Part shown: positions 1 to 9,373 of the stretch, one piece after another
Position numbering within the stretch: position 1 is the stretch's first letter
Layout of the letters: each line of letters opens with the position of its first letter
Assembly (NCBI GenBank): GCA_965222335.1
Contig: OZ244944.1
Coordinates: 1,364,001-1,428,000, forward strand
Length of the DNA: 64,000 nt
Direction of reading: 5' to 3'
DNA from: G965222335 sp965222335
GTDB taxonomy: Bacteria > Pseudomonadota > Gammaproteobacteria > Pseudomonadales > Halieaceae
The notes under the pieces: model-generated
What the model saw: the letters and a program-made list of their open reading frames with translations, nothing else
Told to the model about the DNA's origin: nothing
Databases searched by the model: none
Made by a program: the position numbers and the translations under genes

Positions 1-1419
1 ATTGGAGAAGCCGATCCGATTGGTGTGGCCATCGGTGATCAGGCGGTCCAGCACGGAGCCGGGATAGGTATTGCCGATCCAGCCCATGCGCGCAATGTCA
101 TAGTCATGTCCATCCAGGGTATCCAGGTAGACCTTCCACTCCTGGTTCACGATCTCGATATCCAGGTTCAGTTCCCGCTTCCACATCTGCTGCACCGCAA
201 CGGCCACCGAGCGGTGGTTCTCGCTGGTATTGTAGGTGAGGGTGATATCCGGGAAACCCTCGCCATCGGGATAGCCCGCCTCCGCCAGCAGCCTGCGAGC
301 GGCCTCCGGGTCAAAGGGCAGCCCCGTCGCGTGCTGGTAGTCCGGCATCCCCAGCGGCACATAGTTGCTGGAGGGCAGCACGGTGTCCTGCAGTACCGAC
401 CCGGCGATGGCACCGCGGTCGATGGCCATGGACAGGGCCTGCCGCAGCCGGACATCGTCCAGGGGCGGCCTGCGGGTATTGATCATGTAGTAATAGACGC
501 TCATCACCGGCGCCTCGATCAGCGGCGACTCCGGCTGCGCGCGATAAAACGGTATCCGGCTGTTGGGTACGTCTCCCGTGGCGTGCAGCTGGCCGCTGCG
601 AAACATTTTCTCCTCGGTGGCGGCGCTCTCGATGGGCCGGAACACGATGCTTTCTACCTGCACATTGTCCCGGTCCCAGTAGTGGAGATTGCGTTTTACG
701 GTAACATGGCGCTGCATTTTCCATTCGTCCAGGACGAAGGGCCCGTTGCCGACAAAACTTTCCGGGCGCGTCCATCCCGAGTAGCGCTCGGTCATGTCGC
801 CGTGGGCCTCGATGGTCGCGCGGTGCACCGGCGCGTTGTAGATGTAGCTCAGTTTTTGCAGCACAAAGGGGTCGGGATACTCCAGGTCGACCTGCAGGGT
901 CACGGCATCCAGGGCTTTCACCCCGACGGCATCAAAGTCGTCAAGGCCACCGGTATTGTAGGCCTCGGCATTGCGCACAGAATACAGCTGGTCCGCCAGC
1001 TGGTTGCCCGTGCGGGGGTGCAGCGCCCGATGCCAGGACCAGACAAAATCCTCCGCTGTCAGCGGCTCGCCGTTGGACCAGCGCGCCTCAGGGTGGAGAT
1101 GGAAGGTGATGCGGGTGCCGTCGCGGCTGTGATCCCAGCGCCGGGCGACGCCGGGCTTGATCTCCAGGGTGTAGGGGTCCTGGATCACCAGGCCCTCGAA
1201 CAGGGATCTGGCCAGGTTGGCCTCAGGCGAGCCGGTGAGCACGTGGGGGTCGATGCTCTGGGGCTCGGTGCCGTTACCGAAATAGAGAATGCCGTCGCGG
1301 TTGCCGCTCTCGACATAGGACTCCTGCGAACAACCGGCAACGGCCAGCAGGCAGACCGCCAGCAGACGGCCGGCGCGCAGGCACCAGGGTCCCCACGTCG
1401 AGCCTTTGCTGTACAGCAC
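1..1419 (-). CDS. Peptide ABC transporter substrate-binding lipoprotein (C-terminus cut by window edge)
   Basis: Translating the minus strand gives one open frame from about 1419 to the left edge with no stop, so the 3' end is missing. An in-frame TAA lies just upstream, which limits the start to a non-ATG codon; GTG at 1417-1419 is the best choice. The N-terminus has a lipoprotein signal ending LLAVAGC, followed by SGNRDGILYFGNGTEPQ-type sequence that matches the complete OppA-like protein at 6490-8130 almost residue for residue (SGNRLGILHYGNGSEP). It should bind oligopeptides in the periplasm, anchored by the lipidated cysteine (SBP family 5). No permease or ATPase gene is visible here; they could lie beyond the left edge. 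Confidence 0.88.
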   Translation of the reverse strand, partial: MLYSKGSTWGPWCLRAGRLLAVCLLAVAGCSQESYVESGNRDGILYFGNGTEPQSIDPHVLTGSPEANLARSLFEGLVIQDPYTLEIKPGVARRWDHSRDGTRITFHLHPEARWSNGEPLTAEDFVWSWHRALHPRTGNQLADQLYSVRNAEAYNTGGLDDFDAVGVKALDAVTLQVDLEYPDPFVLQKLSYIYNAPVHRATIEAHGDMTERYSGWTRPESFVGNGPFVLDEWKMQRHVTVKRNLHYWDRDNVQVESIVFRPIESAATEEKMFRSGQLHATGDVPNSRIPFYRAQPESPLIEAPVMSVYYYMINTRRPPLDDVRLRQALSMAIDRGAIAGSVLQDTVLPSSNYVPLGMPDYQHATGLPFDPEAARRLLAEAGYPDGEGFPDITLTYNTSENHRSVAVAVQQMWKRELNLDIEIVNQEWKVYLDTLDGHDYDIARMGWIGNTYPGSVLDRLITDGHTNRIGFSN

Positions 1420-1663
1420 GTTTTCCCGAGGGGTGATCGGCAGTTCCTCCGGCGGGTCACTTGTACTTTAAAGCGTGGCATCTGGCCGTTGCAGCGGCCG
1501 CCAGCCACCCTGGGATCCGACTGTGCCGGGTGACGCTTGCTGCGACCCGGGACAGGCCTGAGTATACACCGCGCGGCGATGGAGAAAAGTTGCTTGCGCT
1601 CTGCGCTATACTCCCCGGGTTATCGGTCTCCACCCCGTACGGCATATACCGGAGTAAACAGCC

Positions 1664-2464
1664 ATGACCCGCAGATTTTCCATGTTCGCCGCGCTTGTCC
1701 TCACCCTGGCTGCCCCGGGTACCAGCGCAGATGACGCCGCTGACCTGGCGAAGAAGCTGGCCAACCCGGTTGCCGCGCTGATTAGCGTACCGGCACAGCT
1801 GAATTACGACGAAAACTATGGCGCAACGGACGATGGCCATGTCACCCGGCTGAATATACAGCCGGTGGTGCCGATCTCCATCAACGAGGACTGGAACCTG
1901 ATCTCGCGGACCATCCTGCCCCTGATCGACCAGCAGGACGTGCCCTTGAATGGGGTGAGCGAATTTGGCCTGGGCGACACGGTCCAGAGTGTGTTTTTCT
2001 CCCCCAAGGCGCCGACGGCCGGCGGCTGGATCTGGGGTGCGGGTCCCGTGCTGCTGGCACCGACGGCGAGCGACGACCTGCTGGGCGGGGAAAAATGGGG
2101 GGCCGGCCCCACCGGGGTGGTACTCAAGCAGGAGGGACCGTGGACCTACGGCGCCCTGGCCAACCATATCGAGTCTTTCGCCGGGGACAGCGATCGGGGG
2201 GATGTCAGTGCCACCTTCCTGCAACCCTTCCTCGCCTATGTCACACCGTCGCAGACCACCTACTCCCTGAATACCGAGTCAACCTACGACTGGGAGAACC
2301 GTCAGTGGTCGGTGCCGGTGAACCTCACCGTGAACCAGCTGCTTAAATTCGGTGAACAGCTTGTGCAGGTTGGCGGCGGCATCCGCTACTGGGCAGAATC
2401 CCCTGATGCGGGTCCAGAGGACTGGGGTCTGCGCCTGCAGCTGACCCTGCTGTTCCCGAAGTAA
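1664..2464 (+). CDS. Predicted outer-membrane or secreted protein, phenol-MetA/transporter-like
   Basis: A 266-residue protein with an N-terminal signal peptide (hydrophobic stretch at residues 6-20, likely cut near the TSA-DD junction). The mature part alternates polar and hydrophobic residues with many Gly, Trp and Tyr, and ends in an amphipathic strand (LRLQLTLLFPK), as outer-membrane beta-barrels do. Its style matches the uncharacterised transporter / MetA-pathway-of-phenol-degradation family; that assignment is from recognition, not a search. GGAG lies 9 bases before the ATG, and a TATACT hexamer at 1607-1612 may be its -10. It diverges from the peptide-binding gene to the left. Substrate unknown. 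Confidence 0.7.
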   Translation: MTRRFSMFAALVLTLAAPGTSADDAADLAKKLANPVAALISVPAQLNYDENYGATDDGHVTRLNIQPVVPISINEDWNLISRTILPLIDQQDVPLNGVSEFGLGDTVQSVFFSPKAPTAGGWIWGAGPVLLAPTASDDLLGGEKWGAGPTGVVLKQEGPWTYGALANHIESFAGDSDRGDVSATFLQPFLAYVTPSQTTYSLNTESTYDWENRQWSVPVNLTVNQLLKFGEQLVQVGGGIRYWAESPDAGPEDWGLRLQLTLLFPK

Positions 2465-2561
2465 CATGACGCCGCTGCGCCGGCCGCCCCCGCCTGGCGG
2501 GCACGACCCGGGCGCTGTTACCCTTGACCCTGCCGTGTGGCGTGACCAGGGATAGCAATGC

Positions 2562-5153
2562 GTGCTGCGATTCAACCGTGTCTTGTGGATTCTGCTGGTA
2601 CTGTCGATGGGCGGGGCAGCGGGGTGTGACAACCCCGGGCCAGCGACCGAGGTGGCTCCCCCCGTGGCCGTAGAGGCAGGAGTTTCCCGGGAGCTGGCAA
2701 GTTACCGCGCCGGCATCCTGTCCGATATCCATTATGCCCTGGCCTTCCGCATTCCCGAGGCCCCGGACCAGCCGATTGACGCCACGGTGGAGATTGCGTT
2801 CCAGCTCGCGGAAGTTACTGCAGCGCTGCAACTGGATTTTCGCGAATCCGGAGACAAGCTCGAGACAGTGTCGGTGAACGGCCGCGACGCCGACTACCGC
2901 TTTAGCAGTGAACACCTGCTGATCCCCGCGTCCGAACTGACGACGGGCAGCAACCACATCAATATCTCACTGCAGGCCGGTAGCGCCTCGCTGAATCGCA
3001 ACCCGGACTACCTGTACGCGCTGCTGGTCCCGGACCGGGCGCGCACGGTGTTTCCCCTGTTCGATCAGCCGGACCTCAAGGCGCGCTACAGCCTGACCCT
3101 GGACCTGCCCGCACACTGGAGCGCCATGGCCAATGCGCCCCTGGCGACGCTCAGCGAAGACGGGGGCCGGGCTATCCACACCTTCCAGACCTCCGACCCC
3201 ATCAGCAGCTACCTTTTCTCCTTTGTCGCGGGCGAGTTCCGGAGCATCACCCGGGAGCTGGATGGCCGGCCTGTGACCATGCTGCACCGGGAATCAGACC
3301 CGGAGCGGGTGGCACAAAACGTCGACCAGATCTTCGCCCTGCATGAGGCGGCATTGCGCTGGCTGGAAGATTACACGGGTATCGATTACCCCTTCCAGAA
3401 ATTCGATTTCGCCCTGATACCGGCACATCCCTATGGCGGCATGGAGCACGTGGGTTCGATCCAGTACAAGTCCGAATCCCTGCTGCTGGACCCGGATGCG
3501 ACCCAGAGCGAGCGCCTGGACCGCGCCAGCCTGATCGCCCACGAGACCGCCCACATGTGGTTTGGCAACCTGGTCACCATGCGCTGGTTTGACGACGTCT
3601 GGACCAAGGAGGTGTTTGCCAACTTCATGGCGGCAAAAATCGTCAATCCCGGCTTTCCTGCGCTCGATCATCAGCTCAACTTCCTGGTTGATCACCATCC
3701 GCGCGCCTACGCGGTGGACCGCAGCGAGGGCGCCAACCCGATCCGCCAGCCGTTGGCCAACCTGCAGGACGCAGGCTCGCTCTACGGCGCCATCATCTAC
3801 CAGAAGGCACCGATCATGATGCGCCAGCTGGAGGCCCTGGTGGGTGAGGAGGTATTCCGGGCAGGCATGCGCGAGTACCTGGGCAGCTTTGCCTTTGGCA
3901 ACGCGAGCTGGCCCGAACTGATCGCCATCCTGGACCGGCGCACAGATCATGACCTCGCGGCCTGGAGCCAGGTGTGGGTAAACAACGCCGGCAGGCCACA
4001 CTTTGCCGTCGCCCGCGATACCGCCGCGAATCAGTTCCTGCAGCAGTCGGACCCCCTGGGTGAAGGGCGGGTGTGGCCGCAGGCTTTCGGCGTCTCGCAG
4101 TACCGCGGGGGCGAACGGCGGACACTGCTGATCAATAGCGCTGCGGCCCCCTCACCGCTGGCTACCGGTGGCGTAGCAGCAGGCAGCGATGCCGTTACCC
4201 GGATCTTCAACAGCGACGGCATGGGCTATGGCCGCTTCCCCGCAAAGCTGGGTGATCTCGACGCCTGGGATGCCCTGTCCGATGTGGAGAAGGGCAGCCT
4301 GCTGATCAACCTCTTTGAGAACATGCTGGACGGCCTGGGGCCATCGCCGGCGGCCTACCTCGCCGCGCTCAGAAGCCGCCTGCCGCGGGAGGACAATCCG
4401 CTGCTGATCGATCTCGCCCTGGGCCAGATGGGGAAAATTTTCTGGGACCTGCTGCCGGAACGGGACCGGCGAGCCGTCGCCGGCGAACTGGAGTCTGAAC
4501 TGTGGTCGGCACTGGCGGCGACCGGGGATCCCGGCGTAAAGCGCCTGTACTTCCAGGCGCTGTCTGGTCTCAGCCTGACACCTGAATCGACGGCCAGGCT
4601 GCATGGCGCGTGGTCGGGAGAGATGCCGGTACCGGGCATCACCCTGTCGGAGCGAGACCGGGTGTCACTGGCCCAGGCCCTGGCAATCCGCCTGCCGGAC
4701 CGGGCGCAGCAGATTATCGCCCGGCAACTGGAGAGAACTGAAAACGCCGACACGCGGCGCAAACTGCAGTTTATTGCACCCGCGCTGTCCGCAGACCCCG
4801 CTGCCCGGGATGCGTTTTTTGCTTCCCTCGCAGACCCAGGGAATCGGCAGACAGAGTCCTGGGTGGTGGAAGCCCTCGCAGCCCTCCACCACCCGCTGCG
4901 ACGGGAAGAATCCGAGCGCTACATCCGGCCCAGCCTGGAGTTGCTGGAGGAGATCAGGGTTAGCGGCGACATTTTTTTCCCGACGCGCTGGCTGCAGACC
5001 ACGCTCAATCACTACCATAGCGATACCGCGGTAGGTACGGTGCGGGGTTTTCTCGCCGGCAACCCGGCATTGCACCCGCAGCTGCGCCTGAAACTACTGC
5101 AGGCTGCCGATCCGCTGTTTCGTGCCAACCGACTGCTGGAGGACCGAGAATGA
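2562..5153 (+). CDS. M1-family zinc metallopeptidase (aminopeptidase N type), lipoprotein
   Basis: An 863-residue protein, close to the PepN family size. It has a lipobox with Cys22 (GGAAGC), so it is probably membrane-anchored rather than cytosolic like E. coli PepN. The zinc site is complete: HETAH at residues 327-331 and the third ligand Glu350, 18 residues later. The exopeptidase motif, normally GAMEN, reads GGMEH (292-296). Expected to release N-terminal amino acids from peptides outside the inner membrane. The start is GTG at 2562; an ATG at 2558 is in another frame. The stop overlaps the next gene by 4 bases (ATGA), so the two are translationally coupled. Confidence 0.92.
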   Translation: MLRFNRVLWILLVLSMGGAAGCDNPGPATEVAPPVAVEAGVSRELASYRAGILSDIHYALAFRIPEAPDQPIDATVEIAFQLAEVTAALQLDFRESGDKLETVSVNGRDADYRFSSEHLLIPASELTTGSNHINISLQAGSASLNRNPDYLYALLVPDRARTVFPLFDQPDLKARYSLTLDLPAHWSAMANAPLATLSEDGGRAIHTFQTSDPISSYLFSFVAGEFRSITRELDGRPVTMLHRESDPERVAQNVDQIFALHEAALRWLEDYTGIDYPFQKFDFALIPAHPYGGMEHVGSIQYKSESLLLDPDATQSERLDRASLIAHETAHMWFGNLVTMRWFDDVWTKEVFANFMAAKIVNPGFPALDHQLNFLVDHHPRAYAVDRSEGANPIRQPLANLQDAGSLYGAIIYQKAPIMMRQLEALVGEEVFRAGMREYLGSFAFGNASWPELIAILDRRTDHDLAAWSQVWVNNAGRPHFAVARDTAANQFLQQSDPLGEGRVWPQAFGVSQYRGGERRTLLINSAAAPSPLATGGVAAGSDAVTRIFNSDGMGYGRFPAKLGDLDAWDALSDVEKGSLLINLFENMLDGLGPSPAAYLAALRSRLPREDNPLLIDLALGQMGKIFWDLLPERDRRAVAGELESELWSALAATGDPGVKRLYFQALSGLSLTPESTARLHGAWSGEMPVPGITLSERDRVSLAQALAIRLPDRAQQIIARQLERTENADTRRKLQFIAPALSADPAARDAFFASLADPGNRQTESWVVEALAALHHPLRREESERYIRPSLELLEEIRVSGDIFFPTRWLQTTLNHYHSDTAVGTVRGFLAGNPALHPQLRLKLLQAADPLFRANRLLEDRE

Positions 5154-6400
5154 ACGCAAGCGCCCTGGACCAGGACTGGGTTCGCAGCCAGTTTCCACAA
5201 CTGTCGGACGACCCGGGCTTCGTGTTCTGTGCCAACGCGGGCGGCAGCTTCGTGGCACTCCCCGTGATTGAACTGATGGAGCACTACAACCGGCACACCC
5301 GGGTCCAGCCCTACTCTGCGTTCGGCCCTTCCGAGGAAGCGGGCAGGGCCATGGATCGTGCGCGGCAGTGCTGGGCACAGGCGCTGAATCTCGATACTGC
5401 GGAGCTCACCATTGGCCCCTCGACCTCGATCAATACCTACGTGTTCGCCAACGCCTGTGGCGAAGCCTGGGGCCCGGGGGACGAGATCGTGGTCTGCCAG
5501 CAGGACCATGAATCCAATGTCGGTGTCTGGCGCAACAAGGCAAAGGCCCGGGGCGCCACCGTTCGGGAGTGGCCGGTGGACCCGGTCACGGGCCTGCTGG
5601 ACCCCGAGGACCTGTACCCGCTGCTGAACGACAATACCCGCTGGGTGTTCTTCACCCACTGCTCCAACATTATCGGCACGGTTAACCCGGTAGCCGATAT
5701 CGTCGCGGGCATCCGCCAGCGCTGCCCGGCGCGGGTCGGCGTGGACGCCGTTGCCTATGCCCCGCACCACCTGCCCGATATTCACGCGCTGGGCGTGGAT
5801 GCCTACTTTTTCAGCCTGTACAAGGTCTTCGGCCCCCACCAGGGCATCATGGCGGTGCGCGCCGACCTGCACCCCGAACTGCAGCCCCAGAGCCATTACT
5901 TTCTCAAGACCGACACCCACAAGTGGCTGAACCCCGCCGGGCCCCAGCACGCCCAGGTCGCCGCCTGCGCCGGGGTCATCGATTACTTCTCGGCCCTGCA
6001 CCAACATCACGGCGGCGCCGAGAACACGCCGCTGCCGCAGCAGATGGACGCCGTGCACAAGTTGCTGGCGGCGCACGAGTCCGCCCTGGCGGAGCCGCTG
6101 CTGGCGTTCCTCAATGCGCGTAGCGACATCCGCTTGCTGGGCAAGCCCAGCACCCTTGGGGGCGACCGGGGGGCAACGATCGCATTCCAGCCCCTGGGTC
6201 GGCCCGCCGCGGAGGTCGCCGCAGCCATGCAGGCGCAGGGCATCGGCACGGAAGCCGGGCATTTTTACGCCCAGCGGCTGCTGTCGGCGCTGGATATCGC
6301 CCCCGACGCCGGCGTGGTGCGACTGTCACTGGTGCATTACAACACCCCGGCGGATGCAGAGCGCATCCTTGCCGCGCTGGAACGTGCCCTGGCTCCCTGA
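5150..6400 (+). CDS. Class-V PLP-dependent aminotransferase / cysteine desulfurase-like enzyme
   Basis: A 416-residue fold-type I PLP enzyme. The Schiff-base lysine is Lys225 in SLYKVFGPHQG; the PLP-nitrogen aspartate is Asp199 (VDAVAYAPHH) and the ring-stacking histidine is His120 (QQDHESN). The family covers cysteine desulfurases, kynureninase-like and isopenicillin-epimerase-like enzymes, and the substrate cannot be told from sequence. It has no typical IscS/SufS active-site loop that I can recognise. It is coupled to the M1 peptidase through a 4-base overlap and followed by a peptide-binding lipoprotein gene, which suggests amino-acid or peptide catabolism. Confidence 0.87.
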   Translation: MNASALDQDWVRSQFPQLSDDPGFVFCANAGGSFVALPVIELMEHYNRHTRVQPYSAFGPSEEAGRAMDRARQCWAQALNLDTAELTIGPSTSINTYVFANACGEAWGPGDEIVVCQQDHESNVGVWRNKAKARGATVREWPVDPVTGLLDPEDLYPLLNDNTRWVFFTHCSNIIGTVNPVADIVAGIRQRCPARVGVDAVAYAPHHLPDIHALGVDAYFFSLYKVFGPHQGIMAVRADLHPELQPQSHYFLKTDTHKWLNPAGPQHAQVAACAGVIDYFSALHQHHGGAENTPLPQQMDAVHKLLAAHESALAEPLLAFLNARSDIRLLGKPSTLGGDRGATIAFQPLGRPAAEVAAAMQAQGIGTEAGHFYAQRLLSALDIAPDAGVVRLSLVHYNTPADAERILAALERALAP

Positions 6401-6489
6401 GCCAGACGCGATCCGCGGACGGAAAACCCTTTTGAAGGGCGGCGCCGGACCGCTATACTGCCCGGCACATCCCAACCACGTATTTCGCC

Positions 6490-8130
6490 TTGCCTCTCAA
6501 GCTTCAGCACGTCCTGATTATTTGCCTGGTCACCCTGCTCGGTGCCTGCGGCGGTGGCGAGTCCAATGTCGAGTCGGGCAATCGCCTGGGCATTCTCCAC
6601 TACGGTAACGGCAGCGAACCCCAGGGACTCGACCCCCATGTGGTCACCGGGGTACCCGAAAACAAGCTGATCCGCGCCCTGTTTGAAGGCCTGGCGGTAA
6701 AAAATCCCTACACCCTGGAACCGGAACCGGGCGTCGCCGAGAGCTGGGAGCTCAGCGCGGACCGGCGCGTGGTGACCTTCCATATTCGCGAGGATGCCCG
6801 CTGGTCCAACGGCGATCGCATGACCGCCGGGGATTACGTCTGGTCCTGGAAGCGAGCGCTGCATCCCGACATGGGTAACCTCTACGCCTACATGCTCTAC
6901 CCGATCAGCAACGCCGAGGCCTACGCCACCGGGGAGATCACCGACTTCAGCCAGGTCGGGGTGAAGGCGCTGGACGACCTGACGCTACAGGTCACCCTGG
7001 ACAACCCGACACCTTATTTCATCCAGCTGATGGATCACTACAGTACCTTCGCCGTGCATCGCCCGACGGTCGAGAAGTTCGGCAAGTTTACCGACCGTTT
7101 TACCCGCTGGACCCGGGCCGAGAACATGGTGTCCAACGGCCCCTTCAATCTCAGCGAGTGGAAGCTCAACCGGCGCATCACCGTTACCAAGAGCGACACC
7201 TACTGGGACCGCGAAAATGTCAGGCTCAACGGGGTAGTTTTCTACCCCACTGAGAATATCGTCAGCGAGGAGCGAGGCTTCCGCGTGGGGCAGCTGCATT
7301 ACACCCAGGAGGTGCCCCTGGACAAGATCCCGACGTACCAGGCGATGGAGGACTCCCCCTACGTGCAGGCACCCTACCTGGGTACCTATTTCTACCTGGT
7401 CAATACCCGGCGCCCGCCCCTGGACGATGTCAGGGTGCGCAAGGCGCTGGCAATGGCCGTGGACCGCGAGACCCTGACCAGTACGGTGATGCAGGGGGCC
7501 GTGGTGCCCGCCTACTCGATTACCCCGCCCGGTACCCTGGGCTACCAGCCGCCGAAGCTGTTCAGCTTTGACCCGCAGCGGGCCAGGGAGCTGCTGGCGG
7601 CCGCCGGCTATCCCGACGGCGCGGGCTGGCCCGGCATCGAGCTGATTTACAATACCTCGGAAAGCCACCGCAAAGTCGCCGTGGCGCTGCAGCAGATGTG
7701 GAAGGACGCGCTGAATATCGAGATCACCATCTCCAACCAGGAGTGGAAGGTCTACCTCGACTCGGTCACCCAGGTGGATTTCGATCTTGCACGGCGGGGC
7801 TGGATTGGCGATTACGTGGATCCGAACAACTTTCTCGACCTGTATCTGACCAACGGTGGCAATAACAACACCTATTTTGCCGACCCGCGTTACGACCGCA
7901 TGATCCAGGAGCTCGCACCGCAGGCAGAAACCCGCGAGGAGCGCTTCGCCGTCTTCCACCGGGCAGAGACCCTGCTGATGGAGCAAATGCCCATCATCCC
8001 GATTTACACCTATACCAGCCGCCACCTGATCCACCCCAGCGTGCAGGGCATGCCAGCGAACCTGATGGATTCACTGAACCTGAAGTACGTCTGGCTGGAC
8101 CCGGACTGGGACCAGCCCGCGGAGGGCTGA
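6490..8130 (+). CDS. Oligopeptide ABC transporter substrate-binding lipoprotein (OppA-like)
   Basis: A 546-residue SBP family 5 protein with a lipobox (LLGAC, Cys20). The family signature regions are present: a PGVAESWELS segment near residue 80 and ARWSNGDRMTAGDYVWSWKRAL after it. Length fits OppA/MppA. The start is TTG at 6490 (CTTGCCTCTC); no ATG fits. It is a close paralogue of the truncated gene at 1-1419, and the pair flank the M1 peptidase and aminotransferase. No ABC permease or ATPase is adjacent, so it either shares a transporter elsewhere or acts as a binding or sensing protein. Confidence 0.92.
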   Translation: MPLKLQHVLIICLVTLLGACGGGESNVESGNRLGILHYGNGSEPQGLDPHVVTGVPENKLIRALFEGLAVKNPYTLEPEPGVAESWELSADRRVVTFHIREDARWSNGDRMTAGDYVWSWKRALHPDMGNLYAYMLYPISNAEAYATGEITDFSQVGVKALDDLTLQVTLDNPTPYFIQLMDHYSTFAVHRPTVEKFGKFTDRFTRWTRAENMVSNGPFNLSEWKLNRRITVTKSDTYWDRENVRLNGVVFYPTENIVSEERGFRVGQLHYTQEVPLDKIPTYQAMEDSPYVQAPYLGTYFYLVNTRRPPLDDVRVRKALAMAVDRETLTSTVMQGAVVPAYSITPPGTLGYQPPKLFSFDPQRARELLAAAGYPDGAGWPGIELIYNTSESHRKVAVALQQMWKDALNIEITISNQEWKVYLDSVTQVDFDLARRGWIGDYVDPNNFLDLYLTNGGNNNTYFADPRYDRMIQELAPQAETREERFAVFHRAETLLMEQMPIIPIYTYTSRHLIHPSVQGMPANLMDSLNLKYVWLDPDWDQPAEG

Positions 8131-8164
8131 GCCGATGGCTACCTCGCGGTAGTTTCTTTTCCGG

Positions 8165-8566
8165 CTAGAAAAACTGGTTAGCTACGCCCACCGACAGCCC
8201 GTAAAGCAGGAACTGCATGCTGTGGTAGCCGGCATTGACCAGGAACAAGCCCAGGGGTTTCTGTTCATAAATGTAGTTGATCCCCAGGGAGGCGCTGACC
8301 CAGCACACGCCGGCCGCGAGGCCGGCGCCAATCGACAGCCCCAGGCCGGCATCCCCCAGGAAAGCCGCGAACACAAGCCCCGCCAGCAGCGACAGGGGCA
8401 GCGCCAACAGAAACATCTTGCGCGGGCTGGCCGATTTGATCTGCGCCTCGCTCAGGCCGCAATGGCGGGCCCAGATGTGACCAAATACCCCCGGCGCATA
8501 CCAGATAGCACCCAACAAAAAAGCCAACAGACCACCCGCAATACCACCCATGTAATTGATCATCAT
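8165..8566 (-). CDS. DUF1761-family membrane protein
   Basis: About 133 residues with four predicted membrane segments. The N-terminal GxIWYAPGVFGHIWARHCG segment is the hallmark of DUF1761 proteins, whose function is unknown. The open frame extends to 8620, but I prefer the ATG at 8566 (MMINYMGG): GGGAG lies at good spacing, and the upstream ATG overlaps an inverted repeat at 8618-8633. It is convergent with the peptide-binding gene and divergent from the TetR gene, the usual layout for a TetR repressor controlling its neighbour. Confidence 0.75.
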   Translation of the reverse strand: MMINYMGGIAGGLLAFLLGAIWYAPGVFGHIWARHCGLSEAQIKSASPRKMFLLALPLSLLAGLVFAAFLGDAGLGLSIGAGLAAGVCWVSASLGINYIYEQKPLGLFLVNAGYHSMQFLLYGLSVGVANQFF

Positions 8567-8617
8567 CACCAGGCTCCCGCCGTAATCCCGACCCCAATTT
8601 GCCACAGCGGGCAGTAT

Positions 8618-8633
8618 CATTCAACAATGAATG
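8618..8633. promoter_or_regulatory. Inverted repeat, candidate TetR operator
   Basis: CATTCA and TGAATG form a perfect 6-bp inverted repeat with a 4-base centre. It lies directly before the -35 box of the TetR promoter, between the two divergent genes. Position and symmetry suit an autoregulatory TetR site; binding is inferred. Confidence 0.5.
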
Positions 8634-8635
8634 TT

Positions 8636-8663
8636 TTGACAGGCGTTGATGGATCTATTTAAT
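8636..8663 (+). promoter_or_regulatory. Sigma-70 promoter of the TetR gene
   Basis: A perfect -35 TTGACA (8636-8641), a 16-base spacer, and TTTAAT (8658-8663, 5 of 6 matches) as -10. It lies 26 bases upstream of the TetR GTG start. Confidence 0.65.
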
Positions 8664-8689
8664 GAAGCCCTCAGTTTCAGGAGCATTGA

Positions 8690-9340
8690 GTGACGCGAGA
8701 CAGGTCGACCAAGGAACCCCCGAGCGCGCGCCTGCCCGCGCCCGAGCAGGACCGCGCCCGGCACACACGCCTGCGCATCCTCGACGCGGCCATCCAGTGC
8801 TTTGCGCAGAAGGGGGTCGTGCAAACCAGCACGCGGGAAATCACCCAGCGCGCGGGGGTCACCCGCGGCGCTTATCAGCACCACTTTAACTCAAGGGAAA
8901 ACCTGATCGCCGCGGCGGTAGACCACATGCAGCAGCGGGCGATGACGGGTATCGATGAGAGTATCCGGAGCTTATTCCGCGAACCTTCACCGGCCCTGTT
9001 TGAAGCCATCTGGCGCCAGACCATCCCGGATGCCTTTATCGTCGGCTACGAAATGATGATCCTCGCCCGTCACGAGCCGGAACTGGCGCGGGAATGGCAG
9101 TATCACTCCGACCGCTTCAAGTCGCATCGCCGTCAGGTCCTTGCAGAGCTCTTCGCCGACCCGGAAGACTGTGAACGGGCAATGGCCCTGCTGGACGTGA
9201 TCTCGGATTTCTTCCGCGGTATCAAAGTCATGGAGCTGGTGCGGACGCAGCAGGAGAGCCGGGCCGTCATTGCCGCCGCGGCGGAGGTTCTGGTACCGCA
9301 GCTGCAGGACCTCGCCGCGCGCAAGGTGCGCAAGTCCTGA
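8690..9340 (+). CDS. TetR/AcrR-family transcriptional regulator
   Basis: A 216-residue protein with a TetR DNA-binding domain at about residues 24-70: the helix-turn-helix is in TREITQRAGVTRGAYQHHF, and the preceding helix is RILDAAIQCFAQKG. The C-terminal ligand-binding half is not recognisable beyond being helical. GTG start with AGGAG six bases upstream. Likely represses itself and the divergent DUF1761 gene through the inverted repeat between them; the ligand is unknown. Confidence 0.9.
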   Translation: MTRDRSTKEPPSARLPAPEQDRARHTRLRILDAAIQCFAQKGVVQTSTREITQRAGVTRGAYQHHFNSRENLIAAAVDHMQQRAMTGIDESIRSLFREPSPALFEAIWRQTIPDAFIVGYEMMILARHEPELAREWQYHSDRFKSHRRQVLAELFADPEDCERAMALLDVISDFFRGIKVMELVRTQQESRAVIAAAAEVLVPQLQDLAARKVRKS

Positions 9341-9373
9341 GACATCGTGCGCGGCCTGCAACCCTGGCAGGCC

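Noticed and set aside
25..1533. 502-codon open frame on the plus strand
   Set aside because: It is antisense to the peptide-binding lipoprotein gene, whose minus-strand frame matches a complete paralogue in the same window. Its own translation has no family features.
5012..6262. 416-codon minus-strand frame under the aminotransferase
   Set aside because: GC-rich third positions open antisense frames. The plus-strand gene has all catalytic residues of a PLP enzyme.
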